Below, one piece after another: positions 18,190 to 26,435 of a stretch of DNA of 64,000 nt (position 1 is the first letter of the stretch; the number at the start of each line of letters is the position of its first letter). Position numbers and translations under genes: made by a program. The DNA is from Mycolicibacterium sp. TY81. Its GTDB lineage: Bacteria; Actinomycetota; Actinomycetes; Mycobacteriales; Mycobacteriaceae. The DNA lies in assembly GCF_018326285.1 (NCBI RefSeq), contig NZ_AP023362.1:2976001-3040000 (forward strand), in the 5' to 3' direction. The notes beneath the pieces were generated by a model. That model saw nothing but the letters and a program-made list of their open reading frames with translations. It did not search any database and was not told the origin of the DNA.

Positions 18190-18534
18190 TTGCCGAATCC
18201 GGAAGCTTTTCTCGACCAGTTCGCCGATGACGCGTCCGGGCGGGTGTTCGCCGAGCCGTACCACACGCCTGATGGCTCGACTGTGATCCCCGTCGCCAAG
18301 GTCAGCCACGGCGGCACCGGACCGACGGCAAAACCGCTGGGCGTCTTCGTCATCCGTGACAGTGGCACGACCTGGGTGCCCGCCGTCGATGCGGACCGCA
18401 TCGCGTTGGTCGGTGTCGTGACGGGCCTGGTGGCCGCGACAATCGGCTGCCTTGCGCTGCTGCGGCGCCCGCCGTGGCCGGACCTGTCCGATCACGGACA
18501 TCTGGCGCCGGGCCGGCGCCGATTCACTTCATAG
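18190..18534 (+). CDS. Short YtfJ/GerW-like protein with C-terminal membrane anchor
   Basis: A 114-residue protein starting at a TTG with GGAGG upstream. Residues about 17-72 (GRVFAEPYHTPDGSTVIPVA to FVIRDSGTTWVPAV) follow the pattern of the YtfJ/GerW spore protein family: a viPv turn, a Gly-rich loop and a hydrophobic strand. A single hydrophobic helix (LVGVVTGLVAATIGCLALL) then anchors the protein. Mycobacteria do not form classical spores, so the role is unknown. The similarity is by eye and moderate. Confidence 0.55.
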   Translation: MPNPEAFLDQFADDASGRVFAEPYHTPDGSTVIPVAKVSHGGTGPTAKPLGVFVIRDSGTTWVPAVDADRIALVGVVTGLVAATIGCLALLRRPPWPDLSDHGHLAPGRRRFTS

Positions 18535-18668
18535 CTCTCCACATTGCGTGTTTCGCGAGTCCGCTCCCGGGTATCTGGTGTTGCGGGGGTCGTGGAGTTG
18601 TTCGACCGCGGGACAGCGCGGAAGAGCGATTCCTCTTTCATCACGAGCACACGCAAGGAGATCAACCC

Positions 18669-19082
18669 ATGACCTTGAAGAAGACCGCAGCGCGTGCAGT
18701 TGCAACCAGCATGCTTGGCCTGGCAGGCCTCGGCGTCGGCGCCGGCCTCGCGCAGGCAGACCCGGTCGGCCCGATGCCGACACCGCCATTTCCGTCGCCA
18801 AACGTCCCCGGACCAGGCGTAAACGCCGGGACACCGGGCAACCCGCTCCCGCCGGGACGCGGTTTCCTCCCGCCTCCTGGACACGGCGGGCCGATGCCGC
18901 AGGACCGTATTCCGTTCACCGCGACGCCGTCGTGGGTCCTGGTCCCGGTGGTGCCGCCGATGGGCACCCCACCGGCACCGGCGCTCCCGGACTGGGCCAC
19001 CGGCATGCAGGTGGTCTGGAACCCTGACCTGGGCGCTTGGGGCGTCTGGGACATGCAGGGCAGCGCGTTCATCCGCATCTGA
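18669..19082 (+). CDS. Secreted proline-rich protein
   Basis: A 137-residue exported protein. A Sec signal peptide (KKTAARAVATSMLGLAGLGV) ends at a likely cleavage site after LAQA. The mature part is rich in Pro and Gly (about 30-75), and the C-terminus has a short WATGMQVVWNPDLGAWGVWD segment with four Trp. AAGGAG sits 8 nt before the ATG. No family is recognised. A strong hairpin follows the gene. Confidence 0.7.
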   Translation: MTLKKTAARAVATSMLGLAGLGVGAGLAQADPVGPMPTPPFPSPNVPGPGVNAGTPGNPLPPGRGFLPPPGHGGPMPQDRIPFTATPSWVLVPVVPPMGTPPAPALPDWATGMQVVWNPDLGAWGVWDMQGSAFIRI

Positions 19083-19095
19083 CCGACAGCAAGCG

Positions 19096-19129
19096 GCCGC
19101 CACCCCGTCGTTTGACGGGGTGGCGGCCC
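19096..19129 (+). terminator. Intrinsic hairpin terminator
   Basis: A perfect 15-bp stem (19096-19110 paired with 19115-19129) with loop GTTT lies 14 nt after the stop of the secreted proline-rich gene. It is GC-rich and lacks a U-tract. Confidence 0.75.
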
Positions 19130-19284
19130 GCTGACGGGGACTGCGGACCTCGCAGCACTCACCAAATCCCCGGAAACTCTACGGATACTCCCAGCTGTAT
19201 CCCAGGCAGAAATGCTAACTCTGGCGTCAATTCTTTCTACCGTTACCGCTGACAGCCATCAGTGCGCGGGCGGAGGGAACGACC

Positions 19285-21570
19285 ATGGGTTGCTCACGGT
19301 ACATCGGCCGGGTCGGCGCCCTGGCAGTTTTTCTGGGGGTCGGCGTATCGCTGACGACGGGGCAGGCGATCGCCTACGCCGAGCCGTCGGCGACGGACAC
19401 CTCGCACGCGACACAAGCAGCAACCCCAGGCAAGCCGGCACCCCACACGCCCACCTCAGAGACGGCGGCACGGGCCGACACGACGCCGGCCTCGACGCCA
19501 GACGGATCGGTGCCCTCACCCCACAAGCCCAAGCGGCAGCCGAAGAACAAGGGCGCTGACAGCAAGAACACCGAGACGGCCGGCAAGCACCGCGACGCGA
19601 ATTCCACCCGCCACGCAGACCGCGCCACCAAGGCCGCGCCGGCCTCGACCACCGGCGAATCCGTCAGCGCCACAACGAAAACCGATCAGCCGCGGCCCAC
19701 TGCGACGGTCAACCACTCCCCCACACCAGCGGTCGCCGCGACCTCGGCCGTGCCCGCGACGGCATCGGTGGCCCATACCGCCGCCGCACCGCCGGCGGCG
19801 GTCGTCACGCCCACCGTGTCGGCCCCTTCCGTACCCAACACGATCAACCAGATCGTCACCGCCGCAAAGCAACTCATCGGCGTGGTGCTGCGGCCGCTGG
19901 TATCGACGCTGCCGTCGAACGTACCCGCCAATTCGCCCGCCCTGTGGACGGTATTGGCCTGGGTGCGCAGGCAGATCGAGACGAATCTCCTTCCACCCCA
20001 TGTGGTCTCCGCCTGGAACGTGACGAGCCCGAACCTGCTGACCAACCCCGGTGCCGAGTTCGGTGATCCTTCGCTGTCCGGCGGCAGCACGGTGTCCATC
20101 CCCGGCTGGACCGTCACCGGCACGCCGCCCTATGGCACCAAGCGCCAGCTCCCGTTGGGTCTGCCGACGCCGGGGCCGACACTCCCGGCCATCTTCAACT
20201 TCCCCAGTGATCGGCCGACCCCGGGCGACACGCAGTTCTTCGGAGGCGGCAATGTCGCGACCTCCACGCTGACCCAGACAGTCGATCTCAGTGGCGCCGT
20301 CGCGGGCATCGATACCGGCACGACACCGTTCAAGCTGAGCGGCTTCCTGGGCGGCGCCATGATCGATCCTTCGGCCGCGTCGATCAAGGTCACGTTCCTC
20401 GACGCCACCGGGACGCAACTGGGGGTCGGCAAAGTGGCGCCCGTCGGCCCCTTCGAACGTTGGTTCCAGACCGGACTGCTCGAGCGCAGCACCGAAGGCA
20501 CCGTCCCGGCCGGCACCCGCACCGCGCAAGTTGTCGTCACCCTGAAAGACTTGAACCCGCTGACCGGCGGCTACAACAACGCGTTCGCCGACGATCTCTC
20601 GTTCACCGTCGGGGCGTCGCTGCCTGCACCGTCGCCGCCCACCCCGCCGAAGTCGACGGTCGGCGCACTCGACCACATCTTCATGGTCTACCTGGAGAAC
20701 AAGGGCTACAAGGACATTGTCGGCAGCGCCAACGCGCCGTACCTCAACAGCCTGATCGACACCTACGGCGTCGCGACCGACTACCACGCGCTGACGCACC
20801 CGAGCGATCCGAACTACTACCCGATCCTCGGCGGCTCCGACTTCGGCCTCAGCTACAACTGCGCGACCAACTGCATCGATGCCACCAACCTCGCCGACAG
20901 AATCGAATCGGCAGGCAAGACATGGGCCGGCTACGCGCAGGGCATGTCCGCCGCTGGGCCCTACGTGTCGACAAGCGGTTACGCGCCCGACCAGTTGCCG
21001 TTCCTGGCATATAGCGACATCTACAACAACCAGGCCCACGCCACCGCGCATCTCCACCCACTGACCCAGATGGCGACAGACCTCTCGTCGTCGGCCACCA
21101 CGCCAAACTTCGTGTGGTTCGCGGCCAACGAGGCCAACAACGGTGAAGGGCCGCTCGACTTCCCCGGCGGCTATCTCAATTACATTGGGGCGCTGCTCAC
21201 CAACCACCAGTACAACGTGAAGGCGGCCGACCAGTTCGCTCAGCAGACCATCCCGACAATTCTGAATTCGGCGGTCTGGAACGACCCGACGCAGAAGTCG
21301 GCGATCGTCGTCACATTCGACGAAGACACCGACAACCTCTCGCTCGGCTTCGGCAACGGCGGCAATCGCGTTGTCACCGTGGTGATCCCATCTCCGGCAG
21401 CCGTCAGCGCCGGGATGCGGTCGGGTAACTTCACCAGCACCAGCTACGCCAACCACTACAGCCTGCTGCGCACCATCGAGGATTCACTGCAATTGGCGCC
21501 GTTGACCAACAACGACGCCTACGCCGTGCCGCTCAACGACTTCTGGGGCACGCCGCCGGTCATGCCGTAG
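19285..21570 (+). CDS. Large secreted phosphoesterase (acid phosphatase/phospholipase C-like)
   Basis: A 761-residue exported protein with a signal peptide (cleavage likely after AYA, about residue 32). Next comes a long low-complexity Thr/Ala/Pro/Lys region (about 33-185) and a beta-rich, carbohydrate-binding-like module (about 245-440, starting LLTNPGAEFGD). The catalytic part is phosphoesterase-like (about 465-761) with HIFMVYLENKGYKDI, HPSDPNYYPILGGSDFG and VVTFDEDTD, the metal and nucleophile regions of the PF04185-type family. It would cleave phosphate esters outside the cell. The disordered tract may span the cell envelope. A hairpin terminator follows. Confidence 0.8.
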   Translation: MGCSRYIGRVGALAVFLGVGVSLTTGQAIAYAEPSATDTSHATQAATPGKPAPHTPTSETAARADTTPASTPDGSVPSPHKPKRQPKNKGADSKNTETAGKHRDANSTRHADRATKAAPASTTGESVSATTKTDQPRPTATVNHSPTPAVAATSAVPATASVAHTAAAPPAAVVTPTVSAPSVPNTINQIVTAAKQLIGVVLRPLVSTLPSNVPANSPALWTVLAWVRRQIETNLLPPHVVSAWNVTSPNLLTNPGAEFGDPSLSGGSTVSIPGWTVTGTPPYGTKRQLPLGLPTPGPTLPAIFNFPSDRPTPGDTQFFGGGNVATSTLTQTVDLSGAVAGIDTGTTPFKLSGFLGGAMIDPSAASIKVTFLDATGTQLGVGKVAPVGPFERWFQTGLLERSTEGTVPAGTRTAQVVVTLKDLNPLTGGYNNAFADDLSFTVGASLPAPSPPTPPKSTVGALDHIFMVYLENKGYKDIVGSANAPYLNSLIDTYGVATDYHALTHPSDPNYYPILGGSDFGLSYNCATNCIDATNLADRIESAGKTWAGYAQGMSAAGPYVSTSGYAPDQLPFLAYSDIYNNQAHATAHLHPLTQMATDLSSSATTPNFVWFAANEANNGEGPLDFPGGYLNYIGALLTNHQYNVKAADQFAQQTIPTILNSAVWNDPTQKSAIVVTFDEDTDNLSLGFGNGGNRVVTVVIPSPAAVSAGMRSGNFTSTSYANHYSLLRTIEDSLQLAPLTNNDAYAVPLNDFWGTPPVMP

Positions 21571-21580
21571 CCCAAACGAG

Positions 21581-21613
21581 CGTCGGACCCGAGGAAAAAC
21601 CTCGGGTCCGACG
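21581..21613 (+). terminator. Intrinsic hairpin terminator
   Basis: A perfect 14-bp stem (21581-21594 with 21600-21613) and an AAAAA loop lie between the convergent phosphoesterase and fadE genes. It can serve either direction; on the minus strand the loop reads TTTTT. Confidence 0.75.
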
Positions 21614-21637
21614 TCTACTTCCGGTTGGTTCAGCGGA

Positions 21638-23413
21638 TCAGAACCAGTCGACCTGAGCCTCGACGGTGGTGCGGTCCAGGCTGGCCAGCAGGTCCAGCTG
21701 GGTCGTCACCTTCGGCAGCTCGTAACGGAAGAAGTACTGCGCGGCAGCACGTTTCCCGTCGTAGAAGTTGCCGGTGTTGCCGCCGGCGGCAACCAGCTGC
21801 TCCAGCCAGATCCAGGCCATCACGATGTGGCCGGCGGCTTCGAGGTAAGCGGTCGAGTTGGCGAGCGTGGTCTCGGGATCGCCCGCGGCCCACAGCGCCG
21901 CGGTGACCTCGGCGAGGCGGTCGGTCTGCGCCTGCAGGTCACGCGCGTAGCCGGCCGTCGCCTCCGACTGCAGTGCGGTCTGGACGGTGTCACCGATCCG
22001 GCTCTGCAGCAGCTTCAGGCCGGCGCCGCCCTGCATGACCACCTTCCGGCCGAGCAGGTCGATGCCGTGAATGCCATGCGTGCCTTCGTGAATGGCGTTG
22101 AGGCGGTTGTCGCGGTACTGCTGCTCGACGTCGTACTCGGTGGTGTAGCCGTAGCCGCCGTGAATCTGGATGCCGAGGTTGTTGGCTTCCAGGCACCACT
22201 GCGACGGCCAGCTCTTGGCGATCGGCGTGAGGACCTCGAGCATCAGCTCGGCCTCGTCACGCTCGGCGCCGGTGAAGATCTTGATCTGGTCGACCAGCCG
22301 TGCGCAGTACAGGCCGAGCGCCAAAGCGCCTTCCACGTAAGACTTCTGAGCCAGCAGCATGCGCTTGACGTCGGCGTGCTCGATGATCGCGACCTGCGCC
22401 CGCGACGGATCCTTGTCGCCGACCGGACGACCCTGGGTGCGCACCTTGGCGTACTCCAGCGACGTCAGGTAACCGGCGTAGCCGATGGCGGTGGCCATGG
22501 AGCCGACGGCGACGCGGGCCTCGTTCATCATGTGGAACATGTAGGCCAGACCGCGGTGCTCCTCGCCCACGAGGTAGCCGACGGCGCCGGGCTCGTCGGT
22601 CGGCTGGTGGCTGCCGTCACCGAAGTTCAGCAGGGCGTTGGTGGTGCCGTGGTTGCCCATCTTGTGGTTGAGGCTGACGAGCGCGACGTCGTTGCGGGTG
22701 CCGTCGGTCAGGAACTTCGGCACGATGAACAGCGAGATGCCCTTCACGCCGGGGCCGCCGCCGGGGACCTTGGCCAGGACCAGGTGCACGATGTTCTCGG
22801 ACAGCTCGTGGTCACCACCGGTGATCCACATCTTGGTGCCGGTGACGCGGTAGGTGCCGTCGGCCGCCTTGGTGGCCTTGGTGCTGATGTCGGCGAGCGA
22901 CGAGCCGGCGTCCGGCTCGGAGAGGCACATGGTGCCGAAGTAGCGACCCTCGAGCATCGGGCGTACCCAGGTGTCGATCTGCTCTTCGGTGCCGTACTCG
23001 GTCAGCAGGTTCGCGTTGCCGACGGTGAGGAACGCGTACGAGAAAGTGGCGGGGTTCGCGGCACGGAAGAACGCGGCCGACGACTGCGCAACCACGTTGG
23101 GCAGCTGCATACCGCCGACACGCTCGTCGAACGAGCTGGCCATCAGGCCCGCGCCGTTGAAGTCGTCCAGCGCCTGCTTGATCTCGTCGATCAGCACGAC
23201 CTTGCCGGCCTCGTCCACGAACGGCGGGTTGTGGTCGGCCTTCTTGTTGTGCGGCGCGAAGCGCTTGGTGGCGATGTCGGCGCTCAGATCGAGGACGGCA
23301 TCGAAGGTGTCCCGCGAGTGCTCCGCGAAGTGCTCGTGCTTGGTGAGCTCGACGACGTCAAGCCACTCGTACAGCAAGAAGTCCAGGTCGCGCCGAGACA
23401 TGAAATCAGTCAC
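21638..23413 (-). CDS. Long-form acyl-CoA dehydrogenase (FadE)
   Basis: A 591-residue acyl-CoA dehydrogenase with the C-terminal extension typical of the long mycobacterial FadE group. Motifs are TMCLSEPDAGSSLADISTKA, TKMWITGGDHELSENIVHL and IHGGYGYTTEYDVEQQYRD, then AIHEGTHGIHGIDLLGRK, where the Glu of HEGT is the likely catalytic base. It oxidises acyl-CoA in beta-oxidation. It is divergent from a tetR gene, and a 13-bp inverted repeat operator lies between them, so FadE expression is probably controlled by that regulator. An internal ATG four codons in is an alternative start. Confidence 0.9.
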   Translation of the reverse strand: MTDFMSRRDLDFLLYEWLDVVELTKHEHFAEHSRDTFDAVLDLSADIATKRFAPHNKKADHNPPFVDEAGKVVLIDEIKQALDDFNGAGLMASSFDERVGGMQLPNVVAQSSAAFFRAANPATFSYAFLTVGNANLLTEYGTEEQIDTWVRPMLEGRYFGTMCLSEPDAGSSLADISTKATKAADGTYRVTGTKMWITGGDHELSENIVHLVLAKVPGGGPGVKGISLFIVPKFLTDGTRNDVALVSLNHKMGNHGTTNALLNFGDGSHQPTDEPGAVGYLVGEEHRGLAYMFHMMNEARVAVGSMATAIGYAGYLTSLEYAKVRTQGRPVGDKDPSRAQVAIIEHADVKRMLLAQKSYVEGALALGLYCARLVDQIKIFTGAERDEAELMLEVLTPIAKSWPSQWCLEANNLGIQIHGGYGYTTEYDVEQQYRDNRLNAIHEGTHGIHGIDLLGRKVVMQGGAGLKLLQSRIGDTVQTALQSEATAGYARDLQAQTDRLAEVTAALWAAGDPETTLANSTAYLEAAGHIVMAWIWLEQLVAAGGNTGNFYDGKRAAAQYFFRYELPKVTTQLDLLASLDRTTVEAQVDWF

Positions 23414-23441
23414 TGGGTTCTACCTTCCAATGCAGCCAGAC

Positions 23442-23476
23442 ATTAGCAGTCGCTCATTTCCTAAGCGATTGCTAAT
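23442..23476. promoter_or_regulatory. Palindromic operator between fadE and tetR
   Basis: Two 13-nt arms, ATTAGCAGTCGCT (23442-23454) and AGCGATTGCTAAT (23464-23476), are inverted repeats with one mismatch and a 9-nt spacer. The site lies 28 nt upstream of the fadE start and 49 nt upstream of the tetR start, as expected for an autoregulated TetR operator. The site is seen directly; the binding protein is inferred. Confidence 0.75.
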
Positions 23477-23525
23477 ATCGCCTATCAGTCAGGCCTGTGT
23501 CAACTGTGTGTACGATCACGTGCAC

Positions 23526-24110
23526 ATGAAGACCGACCGGACGACCGACTCGGCCGCAGCCGAGCGCATCCGGCGGGCGGCCATCGAGGCGTTCGCGGAG
23601 TCCGGCTACGGCGGCACCTCCACCCGTCAGATCGCCAAACGCCTCAACATGAGCGCGACGGCCATGTACCCGCATTACCGCTCGAAAGAAGAACTGCTCT
23701 ACGCCATTGCCCTGGAAGGGCACGGCAGCCTCCTGGCGACGCTGCGCGCCACCGATGATGCCGCCGCACCGAGCGCCGAACGCTTCCACACGGTCGTCGC
23801 GGCCTTCGCCACCTGGCATGCGGAGAACAGCAAGCAGGCCAGGGTCGTGCAATACGAACTCCACGGCCTGACCCCGGCCCACTACCGCACCATCGCCCCA
23901 CTGCGGCACCAGGTCACCGCCGTCATCGCCAACATCATCGAAACCGGCATGGCGACAGGCGAATTCCATGTCGACAACCTCGACGACGTGGTGATGGCGA
24001 TCTCGTCGCTGTGCGTCGACGTCTGCCGGTGGTTCCCCTCGCGCACGCACCGCGACCCCCACAAACTGGGCGAGATCTACGCCCAGGTCGCCGCCCGCCT
24101 GGTGCGCTGA
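23526..24110 (+). CDS. TetR-family regulator divergent from fadE
   Basis: A 194-residue TetR repressor. The helix-turn-helix is AAIEAFAESGYGGTSTRQIA followed by LNMSATAMYPHYRSKEELLY. The C-terminal domain (YELHGLTPAHYRTIAPLRHQ) resembles the KstR-like fatty acid/CoA-responsive class seen in actinobacteria. The ATG at 23526 immediately follows the shared control region with the palindrome. The likely ligand is an acyl-CoA, by analogy with its divergent target gene. Confidence 0.85.
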   Translation: MKTDRTTDSAAAERIRRAAIEAFAESGYGGTSTRQIAKRLNMSATAMYPHYRSKEELLYAIALEGHGSLLATLRATDDAAAPSAERFHTVVAAFATWHAENSKQARVVQYELHGLTPAHYRTIAPLRHQVTAVIANIIETGMATGEFHVDNLDDVVMAISSLCVDVCRWFPSRTHRDPHKLGEIYAQVAARLVR

Positions 24111-24233
24111 CCGCGCGCCGCGCAGCTCGCGCGAAAGGGCGTCGGGACGCCCGATTTTCGGGCTCTACCTGCCATAACCTGCCAGTCATCGGCACCGGTC
24201 ATGATGTACTTGCTGCCGACGACAGGAGGCCCG

Positions 24234-26432
24234 ATGGTCAACCCTCGACCGGAGGACCGCGAAGAGGTCGCGACGGCGGCAGACGACAGCCCGGCCACCA
24301 CGGGCGACGCGCCAACGACCGAGGTCCGGTTGCGCCGCGTGCGTGGCAGATTCAGCATCCAGTCGAAGCTCATCACGATGTTGTTGGCCGCGAGCATCGT
24401 CTCGGCCGCCATCGTGGGTTTCATCGGATATCAGACCGGACAGGCCTCGTTGCGCAACGCCGCCTTCGACCGGTTGACGCAGGTCCGTGAGACGCAGGCC
24501 CGGCAGTTCGCCGTCCAGGTCACCAACCTGAAGAACGCGCTGCTCATCTACACCAGCGGGCCCGCGATGGCCGAAGCAGTCCAGGCCTTCAGCACCGGAT
24601 TCAACGAACTGGCCAATGCCACAATCGATCCCGCTGAGCAGAACGCAATCCTCGATTACTACAACCAGGAACTGATCAACCCCGTCGAACGCGCGACGGG
24701 CGCCAAGCTGAACCTCAACGTCCTGTTGCCGTCGTCCAACGCGGCCAAGTACCTGCAGGCCCGATACACCGTCGCCGCGGCTCGGCCGAACGGCCCGCCG
24801 CCGCCGCCCGATCCCACCGCCTGGGGCGCCGCCGCCAACCGCTACAACCTGTTCTTCCAAGAGGTCGTGCGGTTGTTCGGCTACGGCGACGCCCTGTTGA
24901 TCGATGCCGCCGGCAATGTCGTCTACTCGGCCAAGAAGCGCGCGGACCTCGGTACGAACGTCCTGTCCGGCCCGTACCAACAGGGCAACCTGCACGACGC
25001 CTACGCCAAGGCGATGGGCGCCGACCGCGTCGGGTACGTCGCCATCACCGACTACCAGACCTATCACCCGGCCGCCGACCACCCCATCGCCTGGATGGCA
25101 GCGCCGGTCGTTTCGGGCGGGCGCACCGTGGGAGTGGTGGCACTGCAGTTCCCGATCTCCGGGCTGAATGACCTGATGACCTTCAACGGCAAGTGGCAGG
25201 CGAACGGTCTGGGCGCCACTGGCGAAACCTATCTCGCCGGGACCGACGACCTCATGCGGTCGAATTCGCGTGTCTTCGAGGAGAATCGGCAGACCTATCA
25301 ACGCGACGTCGTCGCGGCCGGGACGCCGGCCGAGCTGGCGGAGCGGGCCGTCCGGCTCGGCGGTACCACGCTGATACAGCCCGTCGGTGGCCCCGCCACC
25401 CGCGCGGCGCAGCGCGGCCAGTCGGGGGTCCTCATCGCCACCGACTACCTCGGCCAGGAAACGCTGCAGTCATATGCGCCCGTGACCGTCGGTCCCGACG
25501 TCAATTGGTCGATCGTCGCGAAGATCAACACCGCGGAAGCCTTTGCGCCCGAACGTGTCTTCACCCGGACCATGGGCGTGGCCGTGACCGCGATCGTCAT
25601 CCTGGACTGCCTGGCCGCCATGGCACTGGCGCAACTGTTCGTACGGCCCATCCGACGGCTCGAGGCCGGTGCCCAGAAAGTCAGCAGGGGCGACTACGAC
25701 GCGATGATCCCGGTGCGGACGCGCGACGAATTCGGGGATCTGACCAAGACATTCAACGACATGAGCCGGCTGCTCGGGATCAAGGACGACCTGCTGCGCC
25801 GCGAACGCCGCGAGAACGCCCAGCTGCTGCGCTCGCTGATGCCCGAATCGGTCATCGAGCGCTATCGCAGCGGCGAGGAGACCATCAGCGAGAACCACCA
25901 AGACGTCGCGGTGCTGTTCGCCGACATCGACGGCCTCGACGCCCTCTCCAGTGCGCTGCCGGCCGACGAATTCCTCACCGTGGTCAACGAATTGGTCCGC
26001 CAGTTCGACGACGCCGCCGAACGCAGCGGGGTCGAGCCGGTGCGCATCCTGCGCAACGGCTACACGGCGAGCTGCGGTTTGAACGTGCCCCGGCTGGACA
26101 ACGTCGAGCGCATCGTCAACTTCGCCATCGAGTTGCAGCGCATCGTGGCCCGCCTCAACGACGAGGACAATCTGCAGCTCGGTTTCCGGGCCGGCATCGA
26201 CACCGGCACCGTCACCAGCGGCCTGGTGGGCGGCGCCACCATGATGTACGACATGTGGGGCAGCGCAGTCGATTTGGCCTATCAGATTCAGGCCGGCGGC
26301 GCCGAGCCCGGGATCTACATCACCGGGCGGGTGTACGACGCCGTGCACGACACCCACCGGTTCACACCGGCCGGACAGCACACGGTCGACGACGTCGAAG
26401 AGCCCATCTGGCGACTGGCCGGGCGGCGGTAA
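24234..26432 (+). CDS. Membrane receptor with HAMP and degenerate class III cyclase domain
   Basis: A 732-residue membrane protein with GGAGG 7 nt before the ATG. Its order is a cytoplasmic head, one membrane helix (LITMLLAASIVSAAIVGFIG), a large extracellular sensor with Cache-like features, a second membrane helix (VAVTAIVILDCLAAMALAQL), HAMP, and a class III nucleotide cyclase domain (about 530-700). In that domain the first metal Asp (LFADID) and the Asp of YDMWG are kept. The Lys-to-metal-Asp motif KxxxD reads RILRN, and the NxxxR transition-state pair reads DLAYQ. Cyclase activity is therefore doubtful. It resembles M. tuberculosis Rv2435c and precedes a MscS/cNMP gene by 3 nt. Confidence 0.82.
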   Translation: MVNPRPEDREEVATAADDSPATTGDAPTTEVRLRRVRGRFSIQSKLITMLLAASIVSAAIVGFIGYQTGQASLRNAAFDRLTQVRETQARQFAVQVTNLKNALLIYTSGPAMAEAVQAFSTGFNELANATIDPAEQNAILDYYNQELINPVERATGAKLNLNVLLPSSNAAKYLQARYTVAAARPNGPPPPPDPTAWGAAANRYNLFFQEVVRLFGYGDALLIDAAGNVVYSAKKRADLGTNVLSGPYQQGNLHDAYAKAMGADRVGYVAITDYQTYHPAADHPIAWMAAPVVSGGRTVGVVALQFPISGLNDLMTFNGKWQANGLGATGETYLAGTDDLMRSNSRVFEENRQTYQRDVVAAGTPAELAERAVRLGGTTLIQPVGGPATRAAQRGQSGVLIATDYLGQETLQSYAPVTVGPDVNWSIVAKINTAEAFAPERVFTRTMGVAVTAIVILDCLAAMALAQLFVRPIRRLEAGAQKVSRGDYDAMIPVRTRDEFGDLTKTFNDMSRLLGIKDDLLRRERRENAQLLRSLMPESVIERYRSGEETISENHQDVAVLFADIDGLDALSSALPADEFLTVVNELVRQFDDAAERSGVEPVRILRNGYTASCGLNVPRLDNVERIVNFAIELQRIVARLNDEDNLQLGFRAGIDTGTVTSGLVGGATMMYDMWGSAVDLAYQIQAGGAEPGIYITGRVYDAVHDTHRFTPAGQHTVDDVEEPIWRLAGRR

Positions 26433-26435
26433 CCC

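Noticed and set aside
21827..23446. 539-codon open frame on the plus strand opposite fadE
   Set aside because: It is fully antisense to a clear FadE gene and has the composition of a reverse-frame artefact.
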